Assembly: GCF_001650725.1 (NCBI RefSeq)
Contig: NZ_LXVX01000034.1
Location: forward strand, 186,001-250,000
Direction: 5' to 3'
DNA length: 64,000 nucleotides
Source: Sphingobium sp. TCM1
GTDB taxonomy: Bacteria; Pseudomonadota; Alphaproteobacteria; Sphingomonadales; Sphingomonadaceae
Shown here: piece by piece, positions 27,518-35,173 of the stretch
Layout: each line of letters starts with the position of its first letter
Numbering within the stretch: position 1 is the stretch's first letter
The notes under the pieces: generated by a model
Database searches by the model: none
What the model was told of the DNA's origin: nothing
Seen by the model: only the letters and a program-made list of their open reading frames with translations
Made by a program: the position numbers and the translations under genes

Positions 27518-27886
27518 ATGCACAAGGATTGGCCAGCCATGGCGGCCGAACTGACCGGGGCGATCAAGGAAGTGCGCCTGGGCAGCCCGGAGGTGACGAA
27601 GGCCTTCTCGGCGATGGCGCGCGCCGCCACGCAGGCGGGCGTGCTCGATACCAAGACGAAGGAACTGATCGCGCTCGCCATCTCGGTTGCGATCCGTTGC
27701 GACGGATGCGTCGCTTTCCATTCGCAGGCCGCGGTCAAGCAGGGTGCGACCCGCGACGAAATCCTGGAGACCATGGGCATGGCGCTTTACATGGGCGCGG
27801 GCCCGAGCCTGATGTATGCAGCGCAGGCCGTGGAAGCGTTCGACCAGTTCGCCGCTCAAGCTGGCGGCGAAACACCGGGGCAATGA
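27518..27886 (+). CDS. AhpD-like carboxymuconolactone decarboxylase family protein
   Basis: A 122-residue all-helical protein with the AhpD-type motif CDGCVAFHSQAAVKQGAT, a CxxC pair followed by His. Such proteins reduce peroxiredoxins or other disulfides. In this operon it may recycle thiols or persulfides. It follows the channel gene by 19 bases with an AGAAGGA site. Confidence 0.85.
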   Translation: MHKDWPAMAAELTGAIKEVRLGSPEVTKAFSAMARAATQAGVLDTKTKELIALAISVAIRCDGCVAFHSQAAVKQGATRDEILETMGMALYMGAGPSLMYAAQAVEAFDQFAAQAGGETPGQ

Positions 27887-27918
27887 CCCTGGTTGCCTGG
27901 CCTGGAGGAGAGGACGAG

Positions 27919-28767
27919 ATGACGGACGCACATAATCCCGGCGGTGAAGACTGGGCTGGAGAGATGGGGGATCGCTGGCTGGCCCAGGTCGACCGCTTCG
28001 AACAGATGCTTCGGCCGCTTGGGCTTGCCCTGCTCGACCATGCAAAGCTGCAAACGGGGCAAAATGTCCTGGACGTTGGTTGCGGCGGCGGTTGGACCTC
28101 TCGGGAGGCGGCGCTTCAAGTCGGGATCGGCGGGCGCGTATGCGGCGTCGATATTTCCGCAGCGCTAGTGAAGGAAGCGGCGCGGCGCGCCACCGATGCC
28201 GGCGTGCGCAACGTGCGGTTCGAGGCAGGCGATGCTGCCGCACTCAAGCCGGAAGGGGCACCGTTCGACCGCCTGATGTCGCGCCTTGGCATCATGTTCT
28301 TTGGCGATCCAGCCGCCGCATTCCAGAACCTCCACGGCCTGATGGCCAAGGGCGGGACCGCGGATATGGCGGTCTGGGCTCCGCCACAGGACAATGTCTG
28401 GGTCGGCGGCGTGCTCGCAATCGTTGCGAAGCATATCTCCATGCCCCCGCCAGACCCGCTCGCACCCGGGCCCTTTTCCCTGGCGGACCCGAAGCGCTTC
28501 ACGGCCTTGCTCGAGCAGGCCGGCTTTTGCGACATCACGCTCACGCCATGGGCAGGGTCGGTGATGGTTGGTGGCGAGCAGAGTAGCGCCGAGACTGCAG
28601 TGGACTTCCTGCTGGCGACATTCCCCTTCGCGGACGACGAGGAGTCCGTTCCGCCTGAAACGCTCCGTGCGATCCGGGCGGAGCTGATTGCTCTTTACAA
28701 GCCCTTTGAAACGCCCGCTGGCATCGCTGCCCCGGGCAAGGCCTGGCTGGTCACGGCAATCGCATAA
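27919..28767 (+). CDS. SAM-dependent methyltransferase
   Basis: A 282-residue class I methyltransferase with motif I NVLDVGCGGGWTSREAA and the acidic strand-2 end VCGVDISAALV. A later block, PFDRLMSRLGIMFFGD, is of the UbiE/Methyltransf_11 type. The ATG at 27919 is chosen for its GGAGGAG site 8 bases ahead; an in-frame ATG at 27883 overlaps the previous stop. It is the last gene of the flavoprotein operon. A thiol or hydrogen sulfide methyltransferase activity is an attractive guess but not shown. Confidence 0.78.
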   Translation: MTDAHNPGGEDWAGEMGDRWLAQVDRFEQMLRPLGLALLDHAKLQTGQNVLDVGCGGGWTSREAALQVGIGGRVCGVDISAALVKEAARRATDAGVRNVRFEAGDAAALKPEGAPFDRLMSRLGIMFFGDPAAAFQNLHGLMAKGGTADMAVWAPPQDNVWVGGVLAIVAKHISMPPPDPLAPGPFSLADPKRFTALLEQAGFCDITLTPWAGSVMVGGEQSSAETAVDFLLATFPFADDEESVPPETLRAIRAELIALYKPFETPAGIAAPGKAWLVTAIA

Positions 28768-28855
28768 GCAATTTCGCCAGCCCTGATCGGGTCGCTGAAC
28801 GGACACCGCCCATCTCTGGCTGACGGATTCGAAGGCAGCGCGGCGGCAGGGCCTG

Positions 28856-28891
28856 GCCAAAGCCTCCGCTCCTTCTTGAGGAGGCTTCGGC
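28856..28891 (+). terminator. Hairpin downstream of the SQR-channel-methyltransferase operon
   Basis: AAGCCTCC (28860-28867) pairs perfectly with GGAGGCTT (28880-28887), with a further GCC/GGC pairing beyond one mismatch. It lies about 90 bases after the methyltransferase stop. No T-run follows, so factor-independent termination is unsure. The remainder of the 312-base gap (28768-29079) holds an AT-rich stretch and dyad site C before the next gene; I see no other gene in it. Confidence 0.45.
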
Positions 28892-29027
28892 GGGGCTGGC
28901 AGTCGGCGTCCGCGCGCGCATCGATTACGGTTTAATCGTAATTGATAACTCAGTCTGCAACCGATTCAGGTGCTCCTGCACGGATTGCAGGAGTGATCTC
29001 TGTCATTCAGAGAATGATATTCAATCA

Positions 29028-29046
29028 ATTCCAATAATCGTGTATA
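29028..29046. promoter_or_regulatory. Degenerate dyad ATTCCA-N7-TGTATA (site C)
   Basis: ATTCCA ATAATCG TGTATA keeps the spacing and most bases of sites A and B; the 8 bases ATCGTGTA are identical to site B. It ends 33 bases before the second peroxiredoxin start in an AT-rich stretch. The right half-site departs at two positions, so this call depends on the other sites. Confidence 0.42.
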
Positions 29047-29079
29047 TGAATGTCATCGTCCCTCAAGCAAGGAAACGTC

Positions 29080-29730
29080 ATGACCGATCTGAACACACTT
29101 CTGGTACCCATGCCTAGGATCAACGAACCTGCCCCCGATTTCACCGCGAAAACGACGGACGGAATGCGCTCGCTTTCCGACTATCGCGGCAAGTGGCTCG
29201 TGCTCTTCTCCCATCCGGCGGACTTCACGCCGGTTTGCACGACCGAGTTCATGGCGTTCGCCCGCGCCGCCGACGAGTTCAAGGCACTCGACTGCGAGTT
29301 GCTCGGCCTGTCGATCGACTCGCATTACGCTCACATCGCCTGGATGCGGGCGATCGAGGAGAAGTTCGGCGTCGAAATTCCCTTTCCGATCATCGAGGAT
29401 CTGTCGATGAAGGTCGCAACGGCCTTCGGGATGATCCATCCCGGCGCGTCGGATACCTCTGCGGTGCGCGCGACCTTCATCATCGACCCGGAAGGCATCA
29501 TCCGCGCGATGGTCTACTATCCGATGTCCAATGGTCGCTCGGTCGCCGAGTTCCTGCGGCTGTTGAAGGCACTGCAGACCTCGGACGCGAACAAGGTCGC
29601 GACCCCGGAAGGCTGGCAGCCTGGCGAAGCGGTCATCGTTCCGCCTCCCCAGACCGCCAAGGCGGCCAAGGAACGCGCCGGCGAGGGCTATGACACGACC
29701 GACTGGTACTTCAGCAAGAAGGCGCTCTGA
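29080..29730 (+). CDS. 1-Cys peroxiredoxin (Prx6 family), second copy
   Basis: A 216-residue peroxidase with peroxidatic Cys53 in PADFTPVCTTEF and the Prx6 C-terminal pattern FIIDPEGIIRAMVYYPMSNGR. It is closely related to the copy at 10233 along its length. The start at 29080 has CAAGGAAA ahead; an upstream in-frame ATG at 29050 overlaps the promoter. It comes before the persulfide dioxygenase and sulfite exporter, so its substrate may include persulfide or sulfur peroxides. Confidence 0.92.
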   Translation: MTDLNTLLVPMPRINEPAPDFTAKTTDGMRSLSDYRGKWLVLFSHPADFTPVCTTEFMAFARAADEFKALDCELLGLSIDSHYAHIAWMRAIEEKFGVEIPFPIIEDLSMKVATAFGMIHPGASDTSAVRATFIIDPEGIIRAMVYYPMSNGRSVAEFLRLLKALQTSDANKVATPEGWQPGEAVIVPPPQTAKAAKERAGEGYDTTDWYFSKKAL

Positions 29731-29736
29731 GGCGCA

Positions 29737-29774
29737 CCGGATGCCGGCGGTGATAACCCGCCGTCGGCATCCGG
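29737..29774 (+). terminator. Strong intercistronic hairpin after peroxiredoxin
   Basis: CCGGATGCCG (29737-29746) pairs perfectly with CGGCATCCGG (29765-29774), with a further inner GCGG/CCGC pairing. It begins 6 bases after the peroxiredoxin stop and 57 bases before the dioxygenase start. No T-run follows. It could end or attenuate transcription, or stabilise the peroxiredoxin message for higher expression than the genes after it. Confidence 0.55.
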
Positions 29775-29830
29775 AGCTTCCCTCAATCCGGCGCCACCAA
29801 CCTCCATGAGAAACTGAAAGTGATTGTCCC

Positions 29831-30748
29831 ATGACTGATCCCCACATCGCCACGGCGGCCCAGATCATCGAGGGCGCGCACGCAACCAGACCGACCGTGA
29901 AAACCTTCTTCGACGAGGACACGTTCACGGCGACCCACGTCGTCGCCGATCCGGCGACCCGCAAGGCGGCGATCATCGACAGCGTGCTCGATTTCGATCC
30001 GGCTTCGGGACGAACCTCCTGCACCTCGGCCGATGCCGTCATCGCCTATGTCAAGGCTGAAGGGCTCGAGGTGGAATGGCTGCTCGAGACCCATGCCCAT
30101 GCCGACCATCTTTCAGCCGCGCCCTATCTCAAGGAACGGCTCGACGGCAAGCTCGCCATCGGCAAGGACATTCTCACCGTCCAGGCCGTGTTCGGCAAGA
30201 TCTTCAACGAAGGCACGCGCTTTGCGCGGGATGGATCGCAATTTGATCATCTCTTCGGTGATGGCGATCGCTTCCAGCTCGGCGCGATCGAAGCGGTCGC
30301 CCTGCACGTTCCTGGGCACACGCCGGCCGACATGGCCTATGTGATCGGCGACGCGGCCTTTATCGGCGATACGCTCTTCATGCCCGATTACGGAACGGCG
30401 CGAGCGGATTTCCCCGGCGGGGACGCGCGGACCCTCTTCCGATCGATCCGCCGGTTGCTGACGCTTCCCGACGCGACGCGCCTGTTCCTGTGCCATGACT
30501 ATAAGGCGCCGGGCCGGGATGCGTTCGTCTGGGAGACGACCGTGGGCGACGAGCGGAACGCGAATGTCCATGTCCATGAAGGCGTCGAGGAAGACGCGTT
30601 CGTTACGATGCGACGGGATCGCGATGCCACGCTCGGCATGCCGCGCCTCATTCTGCCTTCGATCCAGGTCAACATGCGCGGCGGCAACCTTCCCGAGCCG
30701 GAGGAGAATGGCACGCGCTATCTCAAGCTCCCCCTGAACAGCCTGTAG
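29831..30748 (+). CDS. MBL-fold persulfide dioxygenase (ETHE1/Blh type)
   Basis: A 305-residue metallo-beta-lactamase-fold protein. Metal ligands lie in ETHAHADHLSAAPYL, HVPGHTPADMAYVIGD, FIGDTLFMPDYGTARADFP and LFLCHDYK, the pattern of non-haem iron persulfide dioxygenases. These oxidise glutathione persulfide to sulfite. No rhodanese domain is fused. Its genetic partners (SqrR/BigR-type regulator, TauE) match the BigR operons described in Agrobacterium and Xylella. The last residues run to 7 bases before the exporter gene. Confidence 0.9.
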   Translation: MTDPHIATAAQIIEGAHATRPTVKTFFDEDTFTATHVVADPATRKAAIIDSVLDFDPASGRTSCTSADAVIAYVKAEGLEVEWLLETHAHADHLSAAPYLKERLDGKLAIGKDILTVQAVFGKIFNEGTRFARDGSQFDHLFGDGDRFQLGAIEAVALHVPGHTPADMAYVIGDAAFIGDTLFMPDYGTARADFPGGDARTLFRSIRRLLTLPDATRLFLCHDYKAPGRDAFVWETTVGDERNANVHVHEGVEEDAFVTMRRDRDATLGMPRLILPSIQVNMRGGNLPEPEENGTRYLKLPLNSL

Positions 30749-30755
30749 CATCGTC

Positions 30756-31535
30756 ATGCTGGAACCTGCGCAATATCTGCTCGGTGCCGGATCGGGCTCG
30801 CTGGTGGGATTCACCCTCGGCCTGGTCGGCGGCGGCGGCTCGATCCTCGCGGTGCCGCTGATGGTCTACTTGGTCGGGGTGACGTCGCCTCATGTCGCGA
30901 TCGGCACGAGCGCGCTGGCCGTCGCGGCCAATGCCGGTGCGAACCTCATCCCCCATGCGCGGCAAGGGATCATCAAATGGCGCTGCGCGGGCATGTATGC
31001 GCTTGCCGGCGTGATCGGCGCTTATGCCGGATCCACGCTCGGCAAGGCCATCGATGGCCAGCGCCTTTTGTTCCTGTTCGCGCTCCTGATGCTGGCCGTG
31101 GGCGCGCTGATGCTGCGTAGCCGCAGCAATCCCGGCAATCCCGATGTCCAATGCCGCCGTGAGAACGCGCCCAAGGTGATCGGCTATGGCAGCGCCACCG
31201 GACTCTTCTCGGGTTTCTTCGGCATCGGCGGCGGGTTCCTGATCGTGCCGGGGCTCATGGCTTCCACCGGTATGCCGATGATCAATGCGGTCGGATCGTC
31301 GCTCGTCGCCGTTGCCGCCTTCGGGCTGACCACCGCGTTCAACTATGCGCTCTCGGGCCTCGTCGACTGGAGCTTGGCGGGCGTGTTCATCGGTGGTGGC
31401 ATTGTGGGCGGGATCATCGGTGCTGGAATTTCCAAGCGCCTGTCCGCGCGCAAGGGGCTGCTCAGCAGCGTGTTCGCGGTGCTGATATTTCTCGTCGCCC
31501 TCTACATGCTCTGGAAGAGTTGGCTGGCGATGTAG
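30756..31535 (+). CDS. TauE/SafE family sulfite or sulfur-anion exporter
   Basis: A 259-residue inner-membrane protein with about eight helices in two repeats. Each repeat starts with the Gly-rich family motif (GFTLGLVGGGGSILAVPLMV and GLFSGFFGIGGGFLIVPGLM). It would export the sulfite made by the dioxygenase just upstream. It lies 7 bases after that gene, so they are co-transcribed. Confidence 0.9.
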   Translation: MLEPAQYLLGAGSGSLVGFTLGLVGGGGSILAVPLMVYLVGVTSPHVAIGTSALAVAANAGANLIPHARQGIIKWRCAGMYALAGVIGAYAGSTLGKAIDGQRLLFLFALLMLAVGALMLRSRSNPGNPDVQCRRENAPKVIGYGSATGLFSGFFGIGGGFLIVPGLMASTGMPMINAVGSSLVAVAAFGLTTAFNYALSGLVDWSLAGVFIGGGIVGGIIGAGISKRLSARKGLLSSVFAVLIFLVALYMLWKSWLAM

Positions 31536-31614
31536 GTGGCGGAAGACCCGCATTCGCTCGGGGACAAGCACGATTTCGCCCGTCGATGCCTTTGATGGTG
31601 TAGGCTCACGCGAA

Positions 31615-32304
31615 GTGCGCGAGCTCGCCTCCGCCTTCAACGACAAGAAGGCGCAGATCCGCGTGCTGATCGGCGAGAGGACGCGCGTCCTTGCGGTGAT
31701 CGCGCATGACCTGCGGACCTATCTGGCGCGGCTCCGCCTTCGCGCGGAGTTCATCGACGATCCCGATCAGCAAGCCCGCGCGGTGCGCGATATCGACGAG
31801 ATGACTGCTCTCATCAACGATACGCTGCTGGCGGACCGCGACTCCGCACCGCCAAGCCATCCGGAGCGCGTGACAGTTGCACAGGCGCTCGCCGAGATCG
31901 TCGACGCGCATCGCGAACTCGACGAAGCCGTGACGTTGGCGCCCGTGCCCGACGATCTCGCGATCGCCGCCACGCCGCTCTCGCTGCACCGCATCCTCGA
32001 CAACTTCATCGCGAACGGCGTCCGTCACGGCAACGCAGTGGCAATCTCGGCCCATGCGACCGGCGAGACGGTCGATATCGTCGTCGAAGACGACGGTCCA
32101 GGCGTTCCGGTCGACGGGCTGGCCAGCCTCGGCATACCCTTTCAACGCTTCGACCCCTCCCGCAGTCGCGAAACTGGCGGCGCCGGCCTCGGGCTGGCGA
32201 TCGTGAGGGCGCTCGCCGAACGTGACCACGCGGAGGTGTTCTTTGGCCAAGGCGCGCCTGGGGGACTGCGCGTGAAAATCCGCTATGCCCGCGTCGAGGA
32301 CTGA
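31615..32304 (+). pseudogene. Truncated sensor histidine kinase (kinase core only)
   Basis: About 229 codons from a GTG. They encode the end of a HAMP-like segment (REVRELASAFN), the H-box VIAHDLRTYLARLRLR, an N-box (HRILDNFIANGVRHG), G1 (VEDDGPGVP) and G2 (GGAGLGLAIVRALAE). Membrane helices and sensor domain are missing; the frame stays open upstream to the exporter gene but makes no recognisable domain. The usual Pro after HDLRT is Tyr here. It is probably a remnant left when the sulfur genes joined older DNA, though a soluble kinase is possible. No response regulator is adjacent. Confidence 0.65.
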
Positions 32305-32529
32305 TCATCGGATGCCTGAAAGGCGATCGCTTGAAGCAGTCTCACTGCAGCAGGACGGGACTGACCGTCACAGGCAGGCCGGACGGCCGGAACCCAAGCT
32401 GATAGAAGAACACGCACCTTCAGGAAGCCGCCTTTCGTTTGAGTAGCGCGGGACGCTGCCCATATCGGCCGACATTTCATCCATCTCGGGAAATTCCGTC
32501 TCGCGCATCTTGGCATTATTCCACACATG

Positions 32530-32548
32530 GTTACATTACAAATGTAAG
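32530..32548. promoter_or_regulatory. Dyad TTACA-N7-TGTAA (site E) before thioredoxin
   Basis: TTACAT TACAA ATGTAA (32531-32547) has the same half-sites as site A, with six paired bases per arm and five between. It sits in a 374-base region (32305-32678) between the broken kinase and the thioredoxin gene. Apart from this site and a possible short reading frame at 32596 I see nothing in that region. Its presence ties thioredoxin 2 to the peroxiredoxin and sulfide loci. Confidence 0.6.
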
Positions 32549-32595
32549 CGATAAATTGAGGGCGCAACCATGAGATTAGCGAAACGACGCATCAC

Positions 32596-32682
32596 ATGGC
32601 TTCCGGCGCCCAGGCGGGAAGCGTTTATGGCGTGCCCATGGATGTCGACAAGGTGCATCAATTACAAGGAATGCCGGAATGA
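32596..32682 (+). CDS. Possible 28-residue leader peptide coupled to thioredoxin
   Basis: A short frame from ATG 32596 ends at TGA 32680-32682, overlapping the thioredoxin ATG at 32679 as ATGA. The ATG lies 48 bases after dyad site E, close to the 47 bases seen at sites A and B, so the transcript could begin just ahead of it. No good ribosome site is visible, and the peptide matches no family I know. It could be a coupling leader, a remnant, or chance. Confidence 0.25.
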   Translation: MASGAQAGSVYGVPMDVDKVHQLQGMPE

Positions 32683-33134
32683 ATGCTGCGTTGGCCGATC
32701 CCGCCGTCATCATCTGTCCCTCCTGCGCAACGGCAAATCGCGTTCCAGCCACTCGCATCTCGGAAGGCCCGAAATGCGGACGCTGCGGCCAGTTGTTGTT
32801 TCAAGGAGCGCCTATCACCGTAAATGGCCAGGCGTTCGATCGCCATGTGACAACCGGATCGCTGCCTGTCCTCGTCGATTTCTGGGCAAGCTGGTGTGGA
32901 CCGTGCAAGGCGATGGCCCCGGCCTTTGCCGCCGCTGCGAAGGCTCTTGAACCGAAGATCCGGTTGCTAAAGGTCGATACTGAAGCGGAACAGGCGGTCG
33001 CCGCGCGATTTGCGATCCGATCGATACCATCACTCATCCTGTTTTCAGGCGGACGGGAAATCGCAAGGAGTGCGGGCGCGATGGACCAGCGTTCCATCAT
33101 TGCGTGGGCGAACCAGCAGATTCCTCGCAACTGA
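32679..33134 (+). CDS. trxC: Thioredoxin 2 with zinc-binding N-terminus
   Basis: A 151-residue TrxC. The N-terminal zinc ribbon has two CxxC pairs (IICPSCATANR and KCGRCGQLL). The thioredoxin domain has the active site FWASWCGPCKAMAP and the cis-Pro loop IRSIPSLILF. It reduces protein disulfides and persulfides in the cytoplasm, and TrxC is typically induced by oxidative stress. An ATTACA-type dyad about 130 bases upstream links it to the sulfur/peroxide regulon. Confidence 0.92.
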   Translation: MNAALADPAVIICPSCATANRVPATRISEGPKCGRCGQLLFQGAPITVNGQAFDRHVTTGSLPVLVDFWASWCGPCKAMAPAFAAAAKALEPKIRLLKVDTEAEQAVAARFAIRSIPSLILFSGGREIARSAGAMDQRSIIAWANQQIPRN

Positions 33135-33241
33135 TGCCACGCAGCATTTATCCAGCCGGTTTTCGGGCTACGCCTTCGACGATCAGAAGATAGGCAGCGA
33201 ACGGAAACGATCATCATCGTACCGACCGACCAGCGTGCAGC

Positions 33242-34661
33242 CTATAACACAGCGCGTTCCTTGGCATCACCAGTTGGCGGTGGGGAGATCGACTGGTCAC
33301 GGGCTAGCCGCTCGAGCGCGACGACACCCACCGGAGGCGTCGTTTGCCACGGCACGAAAAATAGGCGCTTCGCCATGAGCGCCCGTACGCGATCAATCTG
33401 CTTCTGCTCGCCATTGAGTCGCTGGCGCAAAAGTAAATTGCTCGAGCCTGCCGCCAGCAAACTCTTGTTGATGATCCAGGCATAGGGCTCGATCTGCGCG
33501 CGCCGTAGATCATCTTGTAATGTGCTGGCCTGAGAGACCGGCGTGGTCTCGGCGAGGGTAACCAGCAGGACACGCGTATAGTCGGGATCCTGGAGCCGCA
33601 TCAGCGGCGTGGTGATCCGACCGGCAAGGTCATGCAAGGTCGATTGGCGTGTCATCTGCCGGTGATAGGCACCGGTGGCATCCATTAGCAGAAGACTGTG
33701 ACCTGTGGGCGCCGTGTCCAGCACGACAAACGCGCTACGCGCCTCTGCCACGATGTGCGAGAAGGCGTGGAAAACGGCAACCTCTCCAAGCCCATCATCT
33801 CGAAGGGTCGCAGCGCAATGTCGTCGCGCGGAAGCGTTCGGAGCGCGGCCGGCATGGCTGCGAGCGCCTGCTGTCCCTGCGCTTCCAGTGACGCCGCCGT
33901 CGCATCGGTTGGGTCGCTGGCGTGGAACAGGCCATTCACGACGAGATGCTGATTGCCAAGACCGAGCACTCGCAATTCGGTCGAGGTTCGACCCGCCTCG
34001 GCTATCGCGGCTTGCTCCGGGCGCGTCACGAGAATGACGGTCGTGGCCTTCGGATCGCCCAAGGCTGCCATGGCTTTCCTGAAGCGTTCTTCCTGCGACG
34101 TCAGGCCCGAATGCGGTCCCAGGCACGACGCACCCTGATCATTCTCCGCCAGAAAGCCACTCCACGCCTTGGGCAGGCTCAGCAAACGAAGCGTATGTCC
34201 CGTTGGCGCCGTATCGAACAGGACATGATCATAGACCTCGTCACCATCCGTAAGCCGGCCTACAAATTCGTCGAATGCCGCGATCTCAGTCGTACAAGAG
34301 CCCGATAGCTGTTCACGCACCCTATCGCGCTCACCCGGACTGGCGCGAGGGTCCATCTGATCCAGCACGCGCATGCGATAGGCGTCCGCTGCGCAGTCGG
34401 ATCAATGTTAAGGACACTCAGCCCGGCAGCGTTCGGGACTGCGACTGGCTGATTGGTCAACGGAACGTCCAGAATCTCATCGAGATTGGAGGCGGGATCT
34501 GTGCTGACGAGAAGGACCGATTTACCGTGATCCGCGAGCGAAAGGGCGGCCGCGCCGGCAATCGAAGTCTTGCCCACGCCTCCTTTGCCCGTGAAGAACA
34601 TGAAACGGGTAGGCTTAGCTAGAAATTGCGGAAGATCGGTCAGCGAACTGTCGGTCATCAC
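33242..34661 (-). pseudogene. arsA: arsA arsenite-efflux ATPase, broken by frameshift and deletion
   Basis: Three frames together encode a damaged ArsA. The first (34661 down to about 34390) has the P-loop FFTGKGGVGKTSIAGAAA. A one-base loss near 34390 shifts reading to the frame with AYRMRVLDQMDP and DTAPTGHTLRLLSLP. Near 33795 this passes abruptly (FEMMGLER) into a third frame with EVAVFHAFSHIVAEARSAF and DTAPTGHSLLLMDATG, the second half of ArsA. The second-half P-loop and about 150-200 residues are missing. Intact ArsA is near 590 residues. No arsB, arsD or arsR for arsenite is adjacent, so this is a relic of an arsenic operon. Confidence 0.85.
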
Positions 34662-35173
34662 GTGGCTTGTTCCCTCTTCGCTCGGGCGAACGATTACCGC
34701 CGAACGCCACCGAAATGCCCAAGTCGAGCCAAGATCGAAACGGCGCCCTTTTCGCCGCGCGACAATGTGCCTGTCTGCCCCCGAGGGGCATACGTAGTCT
34801 CCCGGTCTCGCGCGTGAATGGCCTGCCCCCGGACAGAAAGTCAGAGATGACCGTCTGACTACCGATCTGAGCTCTTAATCAATCAAGTGCGCAGGCGATG
34901 CACCACCTGTGATCGCGTCTATGGGCGGCAGCGGCCAAGCTTCGTACAAACCCCTATAGTGGCGAAGCCCGCGATTGCGGATGACAAGGCATGATCCGCA
35001 GCCCTCTCCATCCTTGCATTTCGCTTCTCGGCTCTGCGGCAGGTGCGTCCGATCCTGCACACAATGGCCACGAACCGAACAACCCAGTTCGTCGCGTGCC
35101 TCGCGCCGACGGCGCATGGACAAAGGACTGAGCACCAACCGGAACCTGGGCTAAACGACATACGAGGAATGCC
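34662..35173. other. Non-coding stretch between arsA relic and clpB
   Basis: About 510 bases without a convincing gene; the short frames here lack family patterns and ribosome sites. It should hold the clpB promoter. I looked for a heat-shock sigma-32 type promoter (CTTGAA...CCCCAT) and did not find a clear one. Some of it may be decayed sequence from the arsenic genes. Confidence 0.5.

Noticed and set aside
32570..32950. 126-codon frame starting just after dyad site E
   Set aside because: It overlaps thioredoxin in another frame, and its translation is Arg/Ser/Cys-rich with no motif.
34875..35138. 87-codon minus-strand frame upstream of clpB
   Set aside because: Arg/Cys-rich translation with no domain or ribosome site; the frame also runs against the clpB leader.
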